This document shows positions 18,556-27,507 of a DNA stretch of 64,000 bases, piece after piece (position 1 is the first letter of the stretch; each line of letters opens with the position of its first letter). Under the pieces are notes generated by a model. It was not told where the DNA came from. It did not search any database and saw only the letters and a list, made by a program, of their open reading frames with translations. The translations under genes were made by a program, and so were the position numbers. Origin of the DNA: Pseudomonas sp. B21-015 (GTDB taxonomy: Bacteria; Pseudomonadota; Gammaproteobacteria; Pseudomonadales; Pseudomonadaceae); the NCBI RefSeq assembly GCF_024749285.1, contig NZ_CP087196.1, forward strand, positions 4,774,001-4,838,000. The letters are read 5' to 3'.

Positions 18556-18951
18556 ATGGACAACCCCATAGGCAACCGCCCCCTGATGTTGCGCTACGTG
18601 CTGCTGGCCATCGGCTGGCTGAGCGTAGCGTTGGGGGTGATCGGGATTTTCCTGCCGGTACTGCCCACCACGCCATTCCTGTTGCTGGCGGCCGCCTGTT
18701 TCGCCCGCAGTTCGCCGCGTTTCTATCACTGGCTGGTTGAACATCCGCGGCTTGGGCCGTGGGTTCGCGACTACCTGAGCGGCAACGGCATCCCGCTCAA
18801 GGGCAAGGTCTACGCCATCGGGTTGATGTGGGCGAGCATCCTGTTCTCCTGCTACCTAGTGCCCCTGCCTTGGGCGCGGGGGTTCATGCTGACCAGTGCA
18901 GTGCTGGTGACGATTTATATCCTCAAGCAGAAAACCCTGCACAAATCTTGA
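18556..18951 (+). CDS. YbaN-type DUF454 inner-membrane protein
   Basis: 131 residues from ATG 18556. It shows the DUF454 signature: LAIGWLSVALGVIGIFLPVLPTTPFLLLAAACFARSSPRF (split by family-conserved prolines, about 15-53), HWLVEHPRLGPWVRDY, and two C-terminal membrane helices (about 80-120). The family (E. coli YbaN) has no established function. The ATG is preferred to a TTG six bases upstream. A palindromic repeat begins 4 bp after the stop. Confidence 0.9.
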   Translation: MDNPIGNRPLMLRYVLLAIGWLSVALGVIGIFLPVLPTTPFLLLAAACFARSSPRFYHWLVEHPRLGPWVRDYLSGNGIPLKGKVYAIGLMWASILFSCYLVPLPWARGFMLTSAVLVTIYILKQKTLHKS

Positions 18952-18955
18952 GATT

Positions 18956-19067
18956 GATCGTTCCCACGGTCCCCGTGGGAACGCCGCCCGGGACGCTCCG
19001 CGTCCCCTTCGCCGGTGTGACGCAGAGCGTCACAGGATGCATTCCCACGCAGAGCGTGGGAACGATC
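18956..19067. repeat. GATCGTTCCCAC-family palindromic repeat, copy 1 of 3
   Basis: Starts GATCGTTCCCACGGTC and ends GTGGGAACGATC, with an inner inverted pair around GACGCTCCGCGTC and GACGCAGAGCGTC. Related copies are at 43427 and 45047. The inner arms form separate small hairpins, so the element could fold into a multi-stem RNA. Confidence 0.85.
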
Positions 19068-19155
19068 ATCAACTCTGCCCCTTCGTCCGACGACCTGCCC
19101 TTCCTCACTGAAAACACCGCCTAGACTTCAGACATCTGCACCCGAGCAGCCAGAC

Positions 19156-19863
19156 ATGTCCCGCAGTCCGCGTAGTCCAGGATGGTCAACGCTCCGGCTT
19201 CGGTTCGGCGGATGGCTGCTGCTGGCGAGTTTTCTACTGGCCGGTTTGGGCAGTGTCTGGGCCGACTGGGATTTTGCGCAGATTCTGCAAACGGCTGAAA
19301 AACGCCACGGCCCCCTTGGCCCGGCCCGGGGACGGATCGAGGCCTGGAGTCAAATGCTGCAGAGCGAACGCAACCTGCCTGAGCGCGAACAACTGAACGC
19401 GGTCAATCGCTTCTTCAATCAACAACTGAGTTTTCAGGACGACATGCGCATCTGGCGTCAGACCGACTATTGGGCCACGCCAGTGGAATCGCTGATCAAG
19501 GCCGCTGGCGACTGTGAAGACTACGCCCTGGCGAAATATTTCAGCCTGCGCCACCTCGGAGTTCCCAGCGAAAAACTGCGCATCACCTACGTCAAGGCCC
19601 TGACCCAGAACCAGGCGCACATGGTGTTGACCTTCTACAGCATCCCCACGGCCGATCCTCTGGTGCTGGACAACCTGATCGACGAGATCCGCCCCGCCTC
19701 CCAACGCAAAGACCTGCTGCCGGTGTACGCCTTCAACGCCGAAGGCCTGTACTTGCCCGGGGCCAACGGCGGTAAACGCAGCAGCGACTCGAAAAAACTG
19801 TCGCGCTGGCAAGACGTATTGAAAAAGATGCAAATCGAAGGGTTCGCCGTGGGCGAAGGCTAG
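19156..19863 (+). CDS. lapG: Periplasmic cysteine protease LapG
   Basis: 235 residues with an N-terminal membrane/signal segment (about 18-36) and the bacterial transglutaminase-like cysteine proteinase fold. The catalytic triad is visible as C120 (AAGDCEDYA), H155 (NQAHMVL) and D172 (PLVLDNL); acidic residues beside C120 match the calcium site of LapG. LapG cuts the N-terminus of the LapA adhesin and releases it from the cell surface when c-di-GMP is low. It is 22 bp upstream of lapD, the standard order, and its presumed substrate is encoded at 30547-37692. Confidence 0.95.
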   Translation: MSRSPRSPGWSTLRLRFGGWLLLASFLLAGLGSVWADWDFAQILQTAEKRHGPLGPARGRIEAWSQMLQSERNLPEREQLNAVNRFFNQQLSFQDDMRIWRQTDYWATPVESLIKAAGDCEDYALAKYFSLRHLGVPSEKLRITYVKALTQNQAHMVLTFYSIPTADPLVLDNLIDEIRPASQRKDLLPVYAFNAEGLYLPGANGGKRSSDSKKLSRWQDVLKKMQIEGFAVGEG

Positions 19864-19885
19864 CCGCCACAGCAAGGAGCGTTTT

Positions 19886-21826
19886 ATGTCACTGCGCAAA
19901 CAGTTGTTTCTCGCCATTTGCCTGTTCTTGCTGGTGGCCTTCAGCGGCAGTTTTTTTGTCAGCCTGGAAAGCTCTCGCGAACAGATGCTCGGCCAGTTGC
20001 GCTCCCACGCCCAGGACGCCGCCACGGCGTTGGGTCTTTCGCTGACGGCGCAGATCGACGATCCGGCGATGATCGAATTGATGGTCAGCTCGATTTTCGA
20101 CAGCGGCTATTTCAGCAGTATCCGGGTCGTCAATAGGGTGGATGAACAGGTGTTGGTGGAACGCAGCGCACCGGCGCAAATCGAGGGCGTTCCAGACTGG
20201 TTCGTCAGTCTGGTCAACCTGCGCCCACAGGGCGGCGATGCGCTGATCATGCGTGGCTGGGAGCAGGCGGCACGGGTCGAAGTGCTGAGCAATCCGCAAT
20301 TCGCCCTGGCCAAACTCTGGGACAGCACCCTTGGCAGCCTGATCTGGCTGCTGATTTGCGGGCTGCTCAGCGCCGTGTTTGGTGGCTGGCTATTGCGCCG
20401 GCAATTGCGGCCGCTCGACAACATGGTCAAACAGGCTGAAGCGATCAGCAAACGCGAGTTCCGCAGTTTGCCGAAACTGCCGCGCACACCGGAACTCAAA
20501 CGCGTGGTGCTGGCCATGAACCAAATGGTCGAAAAACTCAAAGCGTTGTTCGCCGAAGAGGCCGCGCGCAGCGAAAAGCTGCGCGCCGAATCCTATCAGG
20601 ACAACCTCACGGGCCTGGCCAACCGGCGCTTGCTGGATGAACAACTGGCCGACCAACTACTGGTATCCGAGCAAAGCCGCGACGGTCATTTGTTGATGCT
20701 GCGGATCAACGACCTGATCGGCCTCAACCAACGTCTGGGCGGCCAGCGCACCGATGCCTTGATCAGCGCCGTCGGCGAATTGCTCACGCGCCTGACGCAA
20801 CCAGCGGAACGTCGCACCTGGCTCGCGGCGCGCAATCGCGGTGGCGAATTCAGTTTGCTGACCCCAGGCCTGGACAGTAAGGGTGCCGCACGCCTGGCTT
20901 CGGAAATCAGCGCCACCCTGGAAAACCTGCGCCTGACCGGCGCCAGCGATTGCATGCCGGTGGCGCACCTGGGCATGGTCGCCTATCACCCCGGCGAGGC
21001 GACCGGCGACGTGCTGCTGCGCCTCGATCAGGCACTGACCCAAGCCCGGCAACACCCCGAACGGCCGTGGATATATCTGGCCCACTCCGATAATGCGCTC
21101 AACCAGTCCCAATACGACTGGCGCAACTGGATCGACGACGCGCTGACCGAGGGCAAGATGCAGCTGTATTTCCAACCGGTGGTGCAGTGCGCCGACACCA
21201 GCCAGGTGTTGCATCACAAAGTCCTGGCGCGCCTGCTCGACCCTCAGGGCGAGGCGATTGCCGCCGGGCATTTCCTGCCATGGATCGAACGCCTTGGCTG
21301 GTCGGCGCGGTTCGATCTGGCGATGCTCGAAACCACCCTCGAATACCTCGCCGCCAACCGTTGGCCACTCGCACTGAGCCTGTCCGGCAGCACCCTGCGC
21401 GATCAGGCTCAGCTGAAACTGATCTGCGACCTGCTTGAATCACTGCCCGAACTGGCGCCGCTGCTGACCCTGGAAATCGACGAACGCCAACTGCCGCCCC
21501 CCGAAGAACTGCAACGCCTGAGCCATAGCCTGCTCAACACCGGTTACCGCATCGGTTTGCAGCACTTTGGCGGCAGCTTCAGCCAGATCGGCAACCTGAC
21601 GCAACTGGGGCTGGCCTACCTGAAAATCGACGGAGCGTACATTCGGGGAATTGATGAGCAGAGTGACAAGCGCTTGTTCATCGAGGCGATTTTCCGGGCG
21701 ACCAACAGCATTGATCTGCCGTTGATTGCCGAGATGGTGGAGACGCAGGGGGAGTTGGAAGTGATTCGGGAGCTGGGGTTGTTTGGGGTAATGGGGCGGT
21801 TGATTGGGCCGCCGGAGCCGATGTGA
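19886..21826 (+). CDS. lapD: c-di-GMP receptor LapD, inhibitor of LapG
   Basis: 646 residues: membrane segment (about 7-27), periplasmic LapD/MoxY-type output domain (about 28-150), second membrane segment (about 153-172), HAMP, degenerate GGDEF (RNRGGEF in place of GGDEF, about 320) and degenerate EAL (KVLAR in place of ExLxR, about 450). The changed catalytic motifs fit the known role as an enzymatically inactive receptor: c-di-GMP binding to the EAL domain makes the periplasmic domain sequester LapG and so keeps LapA on the surface. It follows lapG with an AAGGAG ribosome site. Confidence 0.95.
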   Translation: MSLRKQLFLAICLFLLVAFSGSFFVSLESSREQMLGQLRSHAQDAATALGLSLTAQIDDPAMIELMVSSIFDSGYFSSIRVVNRVDEQVLVERSAPAQIEGVPDWFVSLVNLRPQGGDALIMRGWEQAARVEVLSNPQFALAKLWDSTLGSLIWLLICGLLSAVFGGWLLRRQLRPLDNMVKQAEAISKREFRSLPKLPRTPELKRVVLAMNQMVEKLKALFAEEAARSEKLRAESYQDNLTGLANRRLLDEQLADQLLVSEQSRDGHLLMLRINDLIGLNQRLGGQRTDALISAVGELLTRLTQPAERRTWLAARNRGGEFSLLTPGLDSKGAARLASEISATLENLRLTGASDCMPVAHLGMVAYHPGEATGDVLLRLDQALTQARQHPERPWIYLAHSDNALNQSQYDWRNWIDDALTEGKMQLYFQPVVQCADTSQVLHHKVLARLLDPQGEAIAAGHFLPWIERLGWSARFDLAMLETTLEYLAANRWPLALSLSGSTLRDQAQLKLICDLLESLPELAPLLTLEIDERQLPPPEELQRLSHSLLNTGYRIGLQHFGGSFSQIGNLTQLGLAYLKIDGAYIRGIDEQSDKRLFIEAIFRATNSIDLPLIAEMVETQGELEVIRELGLFGVMGRLIGPPEPM

Positions 21827-21860
21827 GGGATTCGACCGCTCATCTTAAACCTGTGTACTC

Positions 21861-21876
21861 CTGTCAGATCCGACAG
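21861..21876. promoter_or_regulatory. LuxR-type box A (CT-N12-AG palindrome)
   Basis: CTGTCAGATCCGACAG, the same palindrome as sites B and C with one mismatch, 90 bp before the start of the first Ig-like gene. It fits the CT-N12-AG rule of las/rhl-type lux boxes. The weak -10-like GACTAT at 21895-21900 is placed so that the box would overlap the -35 region, as for LuxR-activated promoters. Regulator not identified. Confidence 0.6.
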
Positions 21877-21965
21877 TAGGCAAACATTCGCGCTGACTAT
21901 CTAATCCATCCATATCGGTGCCGCCCATTCGGGAGGCCAGGCGCCTCTATGGAAGGAACGCATTC

Positions 21966-24860
21966 ATGAACAGCCCAGTGACAAACGCTGCCCCAGCCTC
22001 CAATGGACAAATCGTTGTATTCCCGCCCGATCGCGGCATCGGTGTGCTGGCCGTAGACCGACCCTTCCCACCGGGTTACAAACCGCAGGGCGACGGTGCT
22101 TTGGGGATCAACATCAACATGGTGCACGGCGACCGTGACGGCTTGCTGGTCTACATCCTGGCCTACCTGAATATGGCCGTCGGCGACCACATCAAGGTTT
22201 ATATCGAAACAAAAAACGCGCCCGTCACTGAGTTCCCGGTCACCGACGCGCATTTCGATGCTGAAGGGAACGCAAAAAACATTCCGTTCCATATCTCGGC
22301 CAAAGACATGGAAGCCAGGTTTCTGCCTCTGCAGCCCGAGAACAAGGACTTCTGGTTCGAAGTTCAGCGCGTGAGCGACAACGCCGAAAAATCACCGCCT
22401 GTTCCGTTGTTCTACAAATACCCGGCGCCCGGCGAAGCGGACACTGACGGCGGCAAGCCATTCAACCAGGGCCTCAAGTTGCCCGTTGCCTCGGAGAGCT
22501 TCGTCGATCAGACCGTGATCGATGACGGCATGTTCGTAACCGTGCCGGAGTACTTCAATCAGTCCATCGGTGATGTGGTGGTGCTTGCCTTCGGATCCCT
22601 GCTCCTGGAGAGCACCGTCACCGCGCTAGGTGATGTTGTCTTTGAGCTGACACCAGAAATGCTCGCCACCCTGAAGCCCACCAACAGCCTGGTGGTGCGC
22701 TGGGAAGTATTCGACGTGGTGGAGAACTCCAGCGGCTGGTCGGATGCACTCATCCTCTCTTTCAAACCTGGCGTCGTGTTGCTGGCTGCACCGATTTTTG
22801 CACAGGCCGACCCCGACAACGTGGTGCATCACGATGGGCTCGCGGGTGGTGCCATGACGGTGCTAGTCACCGGGGTATTTGCAAAAGATGATCTGATCGA
22901 ACTGACCCTGGAAGGACTCACGAAAGGTGGCGCCCCAGTCACCCACACCTATAGCCGGACGCTGACTGCCGCCAGCAGGACAGTGGATTTTCCGGTCGAG
23001 AATGAGCGGGTACGAAACTTGATCGGGGGCTCCTTGCACGCGTCCTACAGGTTGATCAAAGCCAGCAAGACCCAGCTCTCGAAACCCGCCGATGTCACCA
23101 TCACGGGCACATCCCAGCCATTGGGCCTGCCGATTGTCGAACCGCTGGCAGACAACAAACTGCCGGTCGACACCGCCATGGCCACGGTGCGGGTCGCTGA
23201 ATATTGGCCCTTGAAAAAAGGAGCTACGGTCGAAGCTCGCTGGCAAACCACCGATCAGGACGGGATTGTGGCCCTGTTCATTTTCCGACTGATCGTCACC
23301 GACCCGACACAGCCGGTCACCTTTCAAGTGCCCGCCAAATACATCGCGCCCTACGCCAATACCCCATTGACGGTGCAATGCATGATCACCAATCCGGGTG
23401 AGGTGCAGGTGTTTTCCGAATGGCTGCAATTGATGATTGGCGAAGAAGCGAAGATCGAGTTGCTGCCGCCACTTCTGGTCAAGCCGGCCGCCAATCCGAT
23501 CGACCCGTTAGGTGATCTTCCGACGGTGCGGGTCGAATTTCTGGCGGCGATTGCACAAGACCGGGCGAGGCTGGTGGAAAGGAAAGCGCCGGTCGGCTCC
23601 CAGCCCTTCCCGCTTACTCTTCTGAACAAGAACAAGCGCGCCAACTTTTTGCTGAACCGGGAGTTTCTTGTAGCCCGTCAAGGCACGTCGCTTGAGTTGT
23701 TCTGGAACTTGAATCGTGACGGGAAAAAAGTCACGTCATCGGAATCATTGGCCTTGACGCTCAAGCCGATTGCGGCCGAAGACTCGCGGTTTCCAACACC
23801 GGGGATTGAGGGAGCCACCACGGAGCTGGACGTGACCACGCTGCTACCCACTGCGCAGCTCACCGTGGCCGAATGGCTGGGTCAGGCGTCGGGGCAGTGT
23901 GTCTGGTTGCGGTACGACGGTTTCGACGCCAATGGTGCAGCGGTTTCTCTGGAGCTTTTTAAAGGAGAAGCGCACAACGGATCATCGGGATTCAGTTGTC
24001 CGGCGCAAGTAGACTGGTTGAGCGCACTTGGGCACGGAACTGTGTTGACCATCAGTTTCAAGGTGAATTTTAACCAGAAGGCAAATTTTACGACGGCAGT
24101 GTCTTTTCCTAAGCGCACCTATACCGTCAAGGCAGTTGAACTGGTACAACCGACCATCGAGTTGGTGAAAACTTCCAAAGGCGATGTCATTCCGGACAAA
24201 GGAAACACATTTGAGAGCAACCTGAATGTGAGCGGAACCGCATCGAAAAACCTAACTGTCGAACTTTTTGTCCAAGGAAACTCCAAAGGCGTGTGGCCAG
24301 TCGACGGAATGGGAAAATGGCAAACTTCGCCACTCTCTTTTTCCGAGGGAGATAATACTTTAATAGCCAAAGCGAAGTACGGCACAGAACCGGAATCTGA
24401 AAAACGAAACTTCATTATCAAGCCGACCCTGAAAGATGAACTGACCACATTTAGGAGCGGAACATTCGAAGGGTGGGTACGTGGCCCCATCACAGACCCG
24501 AGAGATTTGCGTATTATTTCGCACCAAGGCCGTAACGTACTGTTCAACAATACTTACAGCAGCTTGGCAGGCATCTTCCTAAAAAAATCCTTTCCGAATT
24601 TTAAAATAGGACAGCGTTATCAATTTTCCATTGAAGCCATCAGAATCGACGTGGGTGGGGGCAACGTTGCACCTGTAATTTCTTTGAGTACCAGTCAAGG
24701 CCCGCTGACCGGAACCTCTGCCCTTACAATAAACTGGACAGCACTGTCTGGAGTATTCACTGCACAAACCAATTCTTTGGAATTGTACATAAATACTCAT
24801 CAGGCAACTCATGTCAGCAATGATTACGCAGTGGTAAATCTACGTATAAGAGCCATCTGA
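21966..24860 (+). CDS. Large Ig-like modular protein with jelly-roll-like tip, copy 1
   Basis: 964 residues from ATG 21966, with GGAAGGA eight bases upstream. I do not recognise a named family. The sequence is beta-rich with repeated modules of about 100-120 residues ending in strands such as SDALILSFKPG and SEWLQLMIG, followed by one module shared with copies 2 and 3 (YTVKAVELVQPTIELVK). The C-terminal 140 residues (FRSGTFEGWVRGP...) are a jelly-roll-like tip also found in copy 2. No Sec signal peptide, membrane anchor or RTX repeats are visible. The last 550 bp are clearly more AT-rich than the rest. A LuxR-type box precedes the gene. Likely a surface or interaction protein. Confidence 0.75.
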   Translation: MNSPVTNAAPASNGQIVVFPPDRGIGVLAVDRPFPPGYKPQGDGALGININMVHGDRDGLLVYILAYLNMAVGDHIKVYIETKNAPVTEFPVTDAHFDAEGNAKNIPFHISAKDMEARFLPLQPENKDFWFEVQRVSDNAEKSPPVPLFYKYPAPGEADTDGGKPFNQGLKLPVASESFVDQTVIDDGMFVTVPEYFNQSIGDVVVLAFGSLLLESTVTALGDVVFELTPEMLATLKPTNSLVVRWEVFDVVENSSGWSDALILSFKPGVVLLAAPIFAQADPDNVVHHDGLAGGAMTVLVTGVFAKDDLIELTLEGLTKGGAPVTHTYSRTLTAASRTVDFPVENERVRNLIGGSLHASYRLIKASKTQLSKPADVTITGTSQPLGLPIVEPLADNKLPVDTAMATVRVAEYWPLKKGATVEARWQTTDQDGIVALFIFRLIVTDPTQPVTFQVPAKYIAPYANTPLTVQCMITNPGEVQVFSEWLQLMIGEEAKIELLPPLLVKPAANPIDPLGDLPTVRVEFLAAIAQDRARLVERKAPVGSQPFPLTLLNKNKRANFLLNREFLVARQGTSLELFWNLNRDGKKVTSSESLALTLKPIAAEDSRFPTPGIEGATTELDVTTLLPTAQLTVAEWLGQASGQCVWLRYDGFDANGAAVSLELFKGEAHNGSSGFSCPAQVDWLSALGHGTVLTISFKVNFNQKANFTTAVSFPKRTYTVKAVELVQPTIELVKTSKGDVIPDKGNTFESNLNVSGTASKNLTVELFVQGNSKGVWPVDGMGKWQTSPLSFSEGDNTLIAKAKYGTEPESEKRNFIIKPTLKDELTTFRSGTFEGWVRGPITDPRDLRIISHQGRNVLFNNTYSSLAGIFLKKSFPNFKIGQRYQFSIEAIRIDVGGGNVAPVISLSTSQGPLTGTSALTINWTALSGVFTAQTNSLELYINTHQATHVSNDYAVVNLRIRAI

Positions 24861-24878
24861 GAAACGGTGTAGAAAACG

Positions 24879-24902
24879 GGGGCGAATTTATTTATTCGCC
24901 CC
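24879..24902 (+). terminator. Terminator after Ig-like copy 1
   Basis: Perfect 9-bp stem GGGGCGAAT/ATTCGCCCC with a six-base loop, 18 bp after the stop codon, followed by TTCCTT. It separates copy 1 from the promoter of copy 2. Confidence 0.75.
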
Positions 24903-24983
24903 TTCCTTACCCAGCTTGGGTGAGCAATCAACGATCGGGTTTAGCAGCCCGACTTTGATCAAGGACGCATAAGGAGCGTCACT

Positions 24984-25163
24984 ATGTCCAAAGGCACACC
25001 CAATCCCCTGATACCGATATCGTTTCCGAAAGTAAAGACTGACCACTCGTCTAAAACCGTGCGCATTCTGTCAGATCTGACAGTAGTCAGTCTTCCCAGC
25101 CTGGTGTGTGATCAACCTCGTCCCGAAAGGACTCAGGACTTGTCACCTTCCAGGAGAACATGA
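24984..25163 (+). CDS. Possible 59-residue ORF overlapping the next gene start
   Basis: ATG 24984 follows a good AAGGAG, and the frame (MSKGTPNPLIPISFPKVK...) ends in a TGA that overlaps the start codons of the second Ig-like gene (ATGATGG). The frame runs across LuxR-type box B, so it cannot be translated from a transcript started there. It may be the remnant N-terminus of a lost related gene or a short leader from an upstream promoter. I know no homologue. Confidence 0.3.
   Translation: MSKGTPNPLIPISFPKVKTDHSSKTVRILSDLTVVSLPSLVCDQPRPERTQDLSPSRRT
25068..25083. promoter_or_regulatory. LuxR-type box B (perfect palindrome)
   Basis: CTGTCAGATCTGACAG, a perfect 16-bp palindrome of the CT-N12-AG type, 80 bp upstream of the second Ig-like gene. 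The flanks (CTGACAGTAGTCAGTCTTCC) are also shared with site C. Confidence 0.65.
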
Positions 25164-27331
25164 TGGATATCCAGTCCGCCGCGTTGAACGAACTGTTTGT
25201 GCTGTATCCGGTAATCATCCCGGGATGGGTGTCCCCGGTGAAACCTGCCTACATCGCTCACGGCGGCATTCCCAAATCCCTTTACGATGGCCAGCCCAAG
25301 GGCCTTGAGTGTCTGGTCGACCCATGGACCGAGGCATGCGCCCGGACACTGGCGGTGGATGACCGCGTTGATTTGTACATCAACAACGACCCCACCCCCG
25401 TGACCGGCAAGACTGTCGATCCGGGAGAGGAGCGACTGCGCATGCGCCTGTACGTGCCTCACGGGCGGCTGCGCCATGGCGTCAACAGACTCCATTACAA
25501 AGTCACCCGACCCAGTGGCATCGTCAAACCCTCTCGGGATTTGAATGTGCTGTATCACCTGCGCTCCCCCGGTGAACCTGCGCCGCAAAGCCTGAGTCTG
25601 GTGATCCCGCCCGACGTTATCACGTATGGGGTGAGCGCCGAGTGGGCGGTGCGAGGCGTGACGTTCGGGTTCGATTATGCCAACCGACGAACCCACGACC
25701 GCATTCGCTTTCTGCTGGGCGATGTGACGGTTGAATGGGAGGTACTCGACACCTCGGTGCCGGAGACCAGAACACTGTTCACCGACACGTTCCAGCACGT
25801 GGGTGACAACCCGAACACGCTGGTCGACTTCGTGGTGTTCGACCAATTGGGCAACTTCAGCCAGTCGCCCACCAAGCGCCTGGATATTCACCTCGATCGT
25901 CTTGCGCTATCGGCCCCGACCGTCAAGGGCATGACCGGCACCCACTTCAACCCCACTCAACCGGAAGTCAGGGTAGTGGTGCCTCAAGGCTCGCTATTGC
26001 CCAGCGACAAGCTGACCGTGATCTGGAAAGGTGCCAGCGATGTCCCGACGGGTTCCTACATCAGCCCGCAACGCCCGGTCAGCGCCGGGCTGGAAATTGC
26101 GGTGCCCCGTTCGATGCTGGCCTACAGCCTGAACAAAACCGTCACCGTCAGCTATGTCATCGAACGCAACGGCAAACCCTCCACCTCACCGCCCCTGAAT
26201 CCGAACATTCTTGCGCTGTCGCCGACCGCCTTGATTCCACCCAAAATTCTTGAGGCCGATGCCAACAACCTGCTGGACGTGATCGCGCTCGGTACTGCAA
26301 ACGCCACAATCCATGCGTTGCCTTGGACGCTGATTGAAGCAGGCCAACCGTGCTGGCTGAGTCTGGAGGGCCATAGGGTGGACGGTACGGCGCATAACTT
26401 GCAGCTGTGGAATGGCCTCCCGGCACAGGTCAATGCAATGTGGGTCAACCAGGGATTCTGGCCCGCAGCACTGGCCAGCAACTACCTTAAGCAACTCGGG
26501 CCGGGCTCCACGCTGACGATCAAGTTCAAGGCGTCGCTGGACAAAAGCAATGACCCGGCCAAAGCCACGGTGTTTCCGGATCGCCTGTACACGATCAAGG
26601 CTCTGCCGTGGGTGAGCCCGACCATTACCTCAGTCAAAGGTGGTTCTGCCAGCGGCCCGGAGATTCCTCACGGCACCTCCACCCACCATACAACGCTTGT
26701 GTTGAAAGGCAGGGCGAGCGCCAACAAGAAGATCGATCTGTTCGACAAGGGCGCTTTCAAAGCCACGGTCAACATTGGCCCGACGCAAGAATGGACGCAT
26801 ACACTGACCAGCCTGGCGCAGGGGGATCATGGTTATTCGGTGACACCCAACTCTGCCAATCGGCCGGGATCGACAGCGAGAACGCTTAAGATCTTTGTTC
26901 CACTATCGGACGAGGTGACTCGGTTCAAGAACGGCCTGAACGGATGGGAAATCGGACCTGCCGCAAGAGATCCTAAAGATATTGCCCTTGGTACTTACCA
27001 TGGGCGTACCGGGTTGACTAACAGCACGCATACCAATAATTGCGCTGGAGTGGTTTTACACAAGTCATTTTCAAACCTGATCATCGGCCGGACGTATGAA
27101 TTCAGCATTCTGGCTGCCAATGGAGAAGGGCCTCACCTGGCTGTGTTTTCACTGCAGACAAATGCGGGGACGACAACCGGGCAATTTACGCCTCCCCGGC
27201 ACACCTGGTCACCTTACTCAGTCAGGTTCACAGCTCAATCATTGCCGATAACATTGTCAGTGGTCAGTCATGTGGCGACGAGAGACGCAAATGACTATTT
27301 CTTGACTGAGCTGCGGATAAAGGCTGCGTGA
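25163..27331 (+). CDS. Large Ig-like modular protein with jelly-roll-like tip, copy 2
   Basis: 722 residues from ATG 25163, preferred to ATG 25160 because AGGAG is then six bases away, exactly as in copy 3. About the first 560 residues (MDIQSAALNELFVLYPVIIP onward) are closely similar to copy 3: a unique N-terminal module, then Ig-like modules containing SAPTVKGMTGTHFNPTQPEV and WLSLEGHRVDGTAHNLQLWN. The C-terminal 135 residues (FKNGLNGWEIGPAARDPKDI) match the tip of copy 1, not copy 3. No signal peptide, anchor or RTX repeats are visible. It arose with copy 3 by tandem duplication including the promoter. Function unknown; surface adhesion or receptor binding is inference. Confidence 0.75.
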   Translation: MDIQSAALNELFVLYPVIIPGWVSPVKPAYIAHGGIPKSLYDGQPKGLECLVDPWTEACARTLAVDDRVDLYINNDPTPVTGKTVDPGEERLRMRLYVPHGRLRHGVNRLHYKVTRPSGIVKPSRDLNVLYHLRSPGEPAPQSLSLVIPPDVITYGVSAEWAVRGVTFGFDYANRRTHDRIRFLLGDVTVEWEVLDTSVPETRTLFTDTFQHVGDNPNTLVDFVVFDQLGNFSQSPTKRLDIHLDRLALSAPTVKGMTGTHFNPTQPEVRVVVPQGSLLPSDKLTVIWKGASDVPTGSYISPQRPVSAGLEIAVPRSMLAYSLNKTVTVSYVIERNGKPSTSPPLNPNILALSPTALIPPKILEADANNLLDVIALGTANATIHALPWTLIEAGQPCWLSLEGHRVDGTAHNLQLWNGLPAQVNAMWVNQGFWPAALASNYLKQLGPGSTLTIKFKASLDKSNDPAKATVFPDRLYTIKALPWVSPTITSVKGGSASGPEIPHGTSTHHTTLVLKGRASANKKIDLFDKGAFKATVNIGPTQEWTHTLTSLAQGDHGYSVTPNSANRPGSTARTLKIFVPLSDEVTRFKNGLNGWEIGPAARDPKDIALGTYHGRTGLTNSTHTNNCAGVVLHKSFSNLIIGRTYEFSILAANGEGPHLAVFSLQTNAGTTTGQFTPPRHTWSPYSVRFTAQSLPITLSVVSHVATRDANDYFLTELRIKAA

Positions 27332-27359
27332 AGAAGGACCGGGCTTCACCAGATCAATC

Positions 27360-27381
27360 AAAAGATCGCAGCCTTCGGCAG
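27360..27381. repeat. Half copy of the GCAGCCTTCGGCAG repeat
   Basis: AAAAGATCGCAGCCTTCGGC, one arm only of the repeat family found in full at 11461 and 56357, lying between Ig-like copies 2 and 3. Confidence 0.6.
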
Positions 27382-27413
27382 AGACTGACTGCTCTTCTTA
27401 AATCGTGCACTAC

Positions 27414-27429
27414 CTGTCAGATCTGACAG
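27414..27429. promoter_or_regulatory. LuxR-type box C (perfect palindrome)
   Basis: CTGTCAGATCTGACAG, identical to site B, 79 bp upstream of the third Ig-like gene. The distances from box to start codon (90, 80 and 79 bp for A, B and C) are nearly constant. Confidence 0.65.
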
Positions 27430-27507
27430 TAGCCAGTCTTCCCAGCCTGATATGTGATACCCGCGTCCCGAGAGGACTCAGGACTTATCACTTTCCAGGA
27501 GAGCAGG

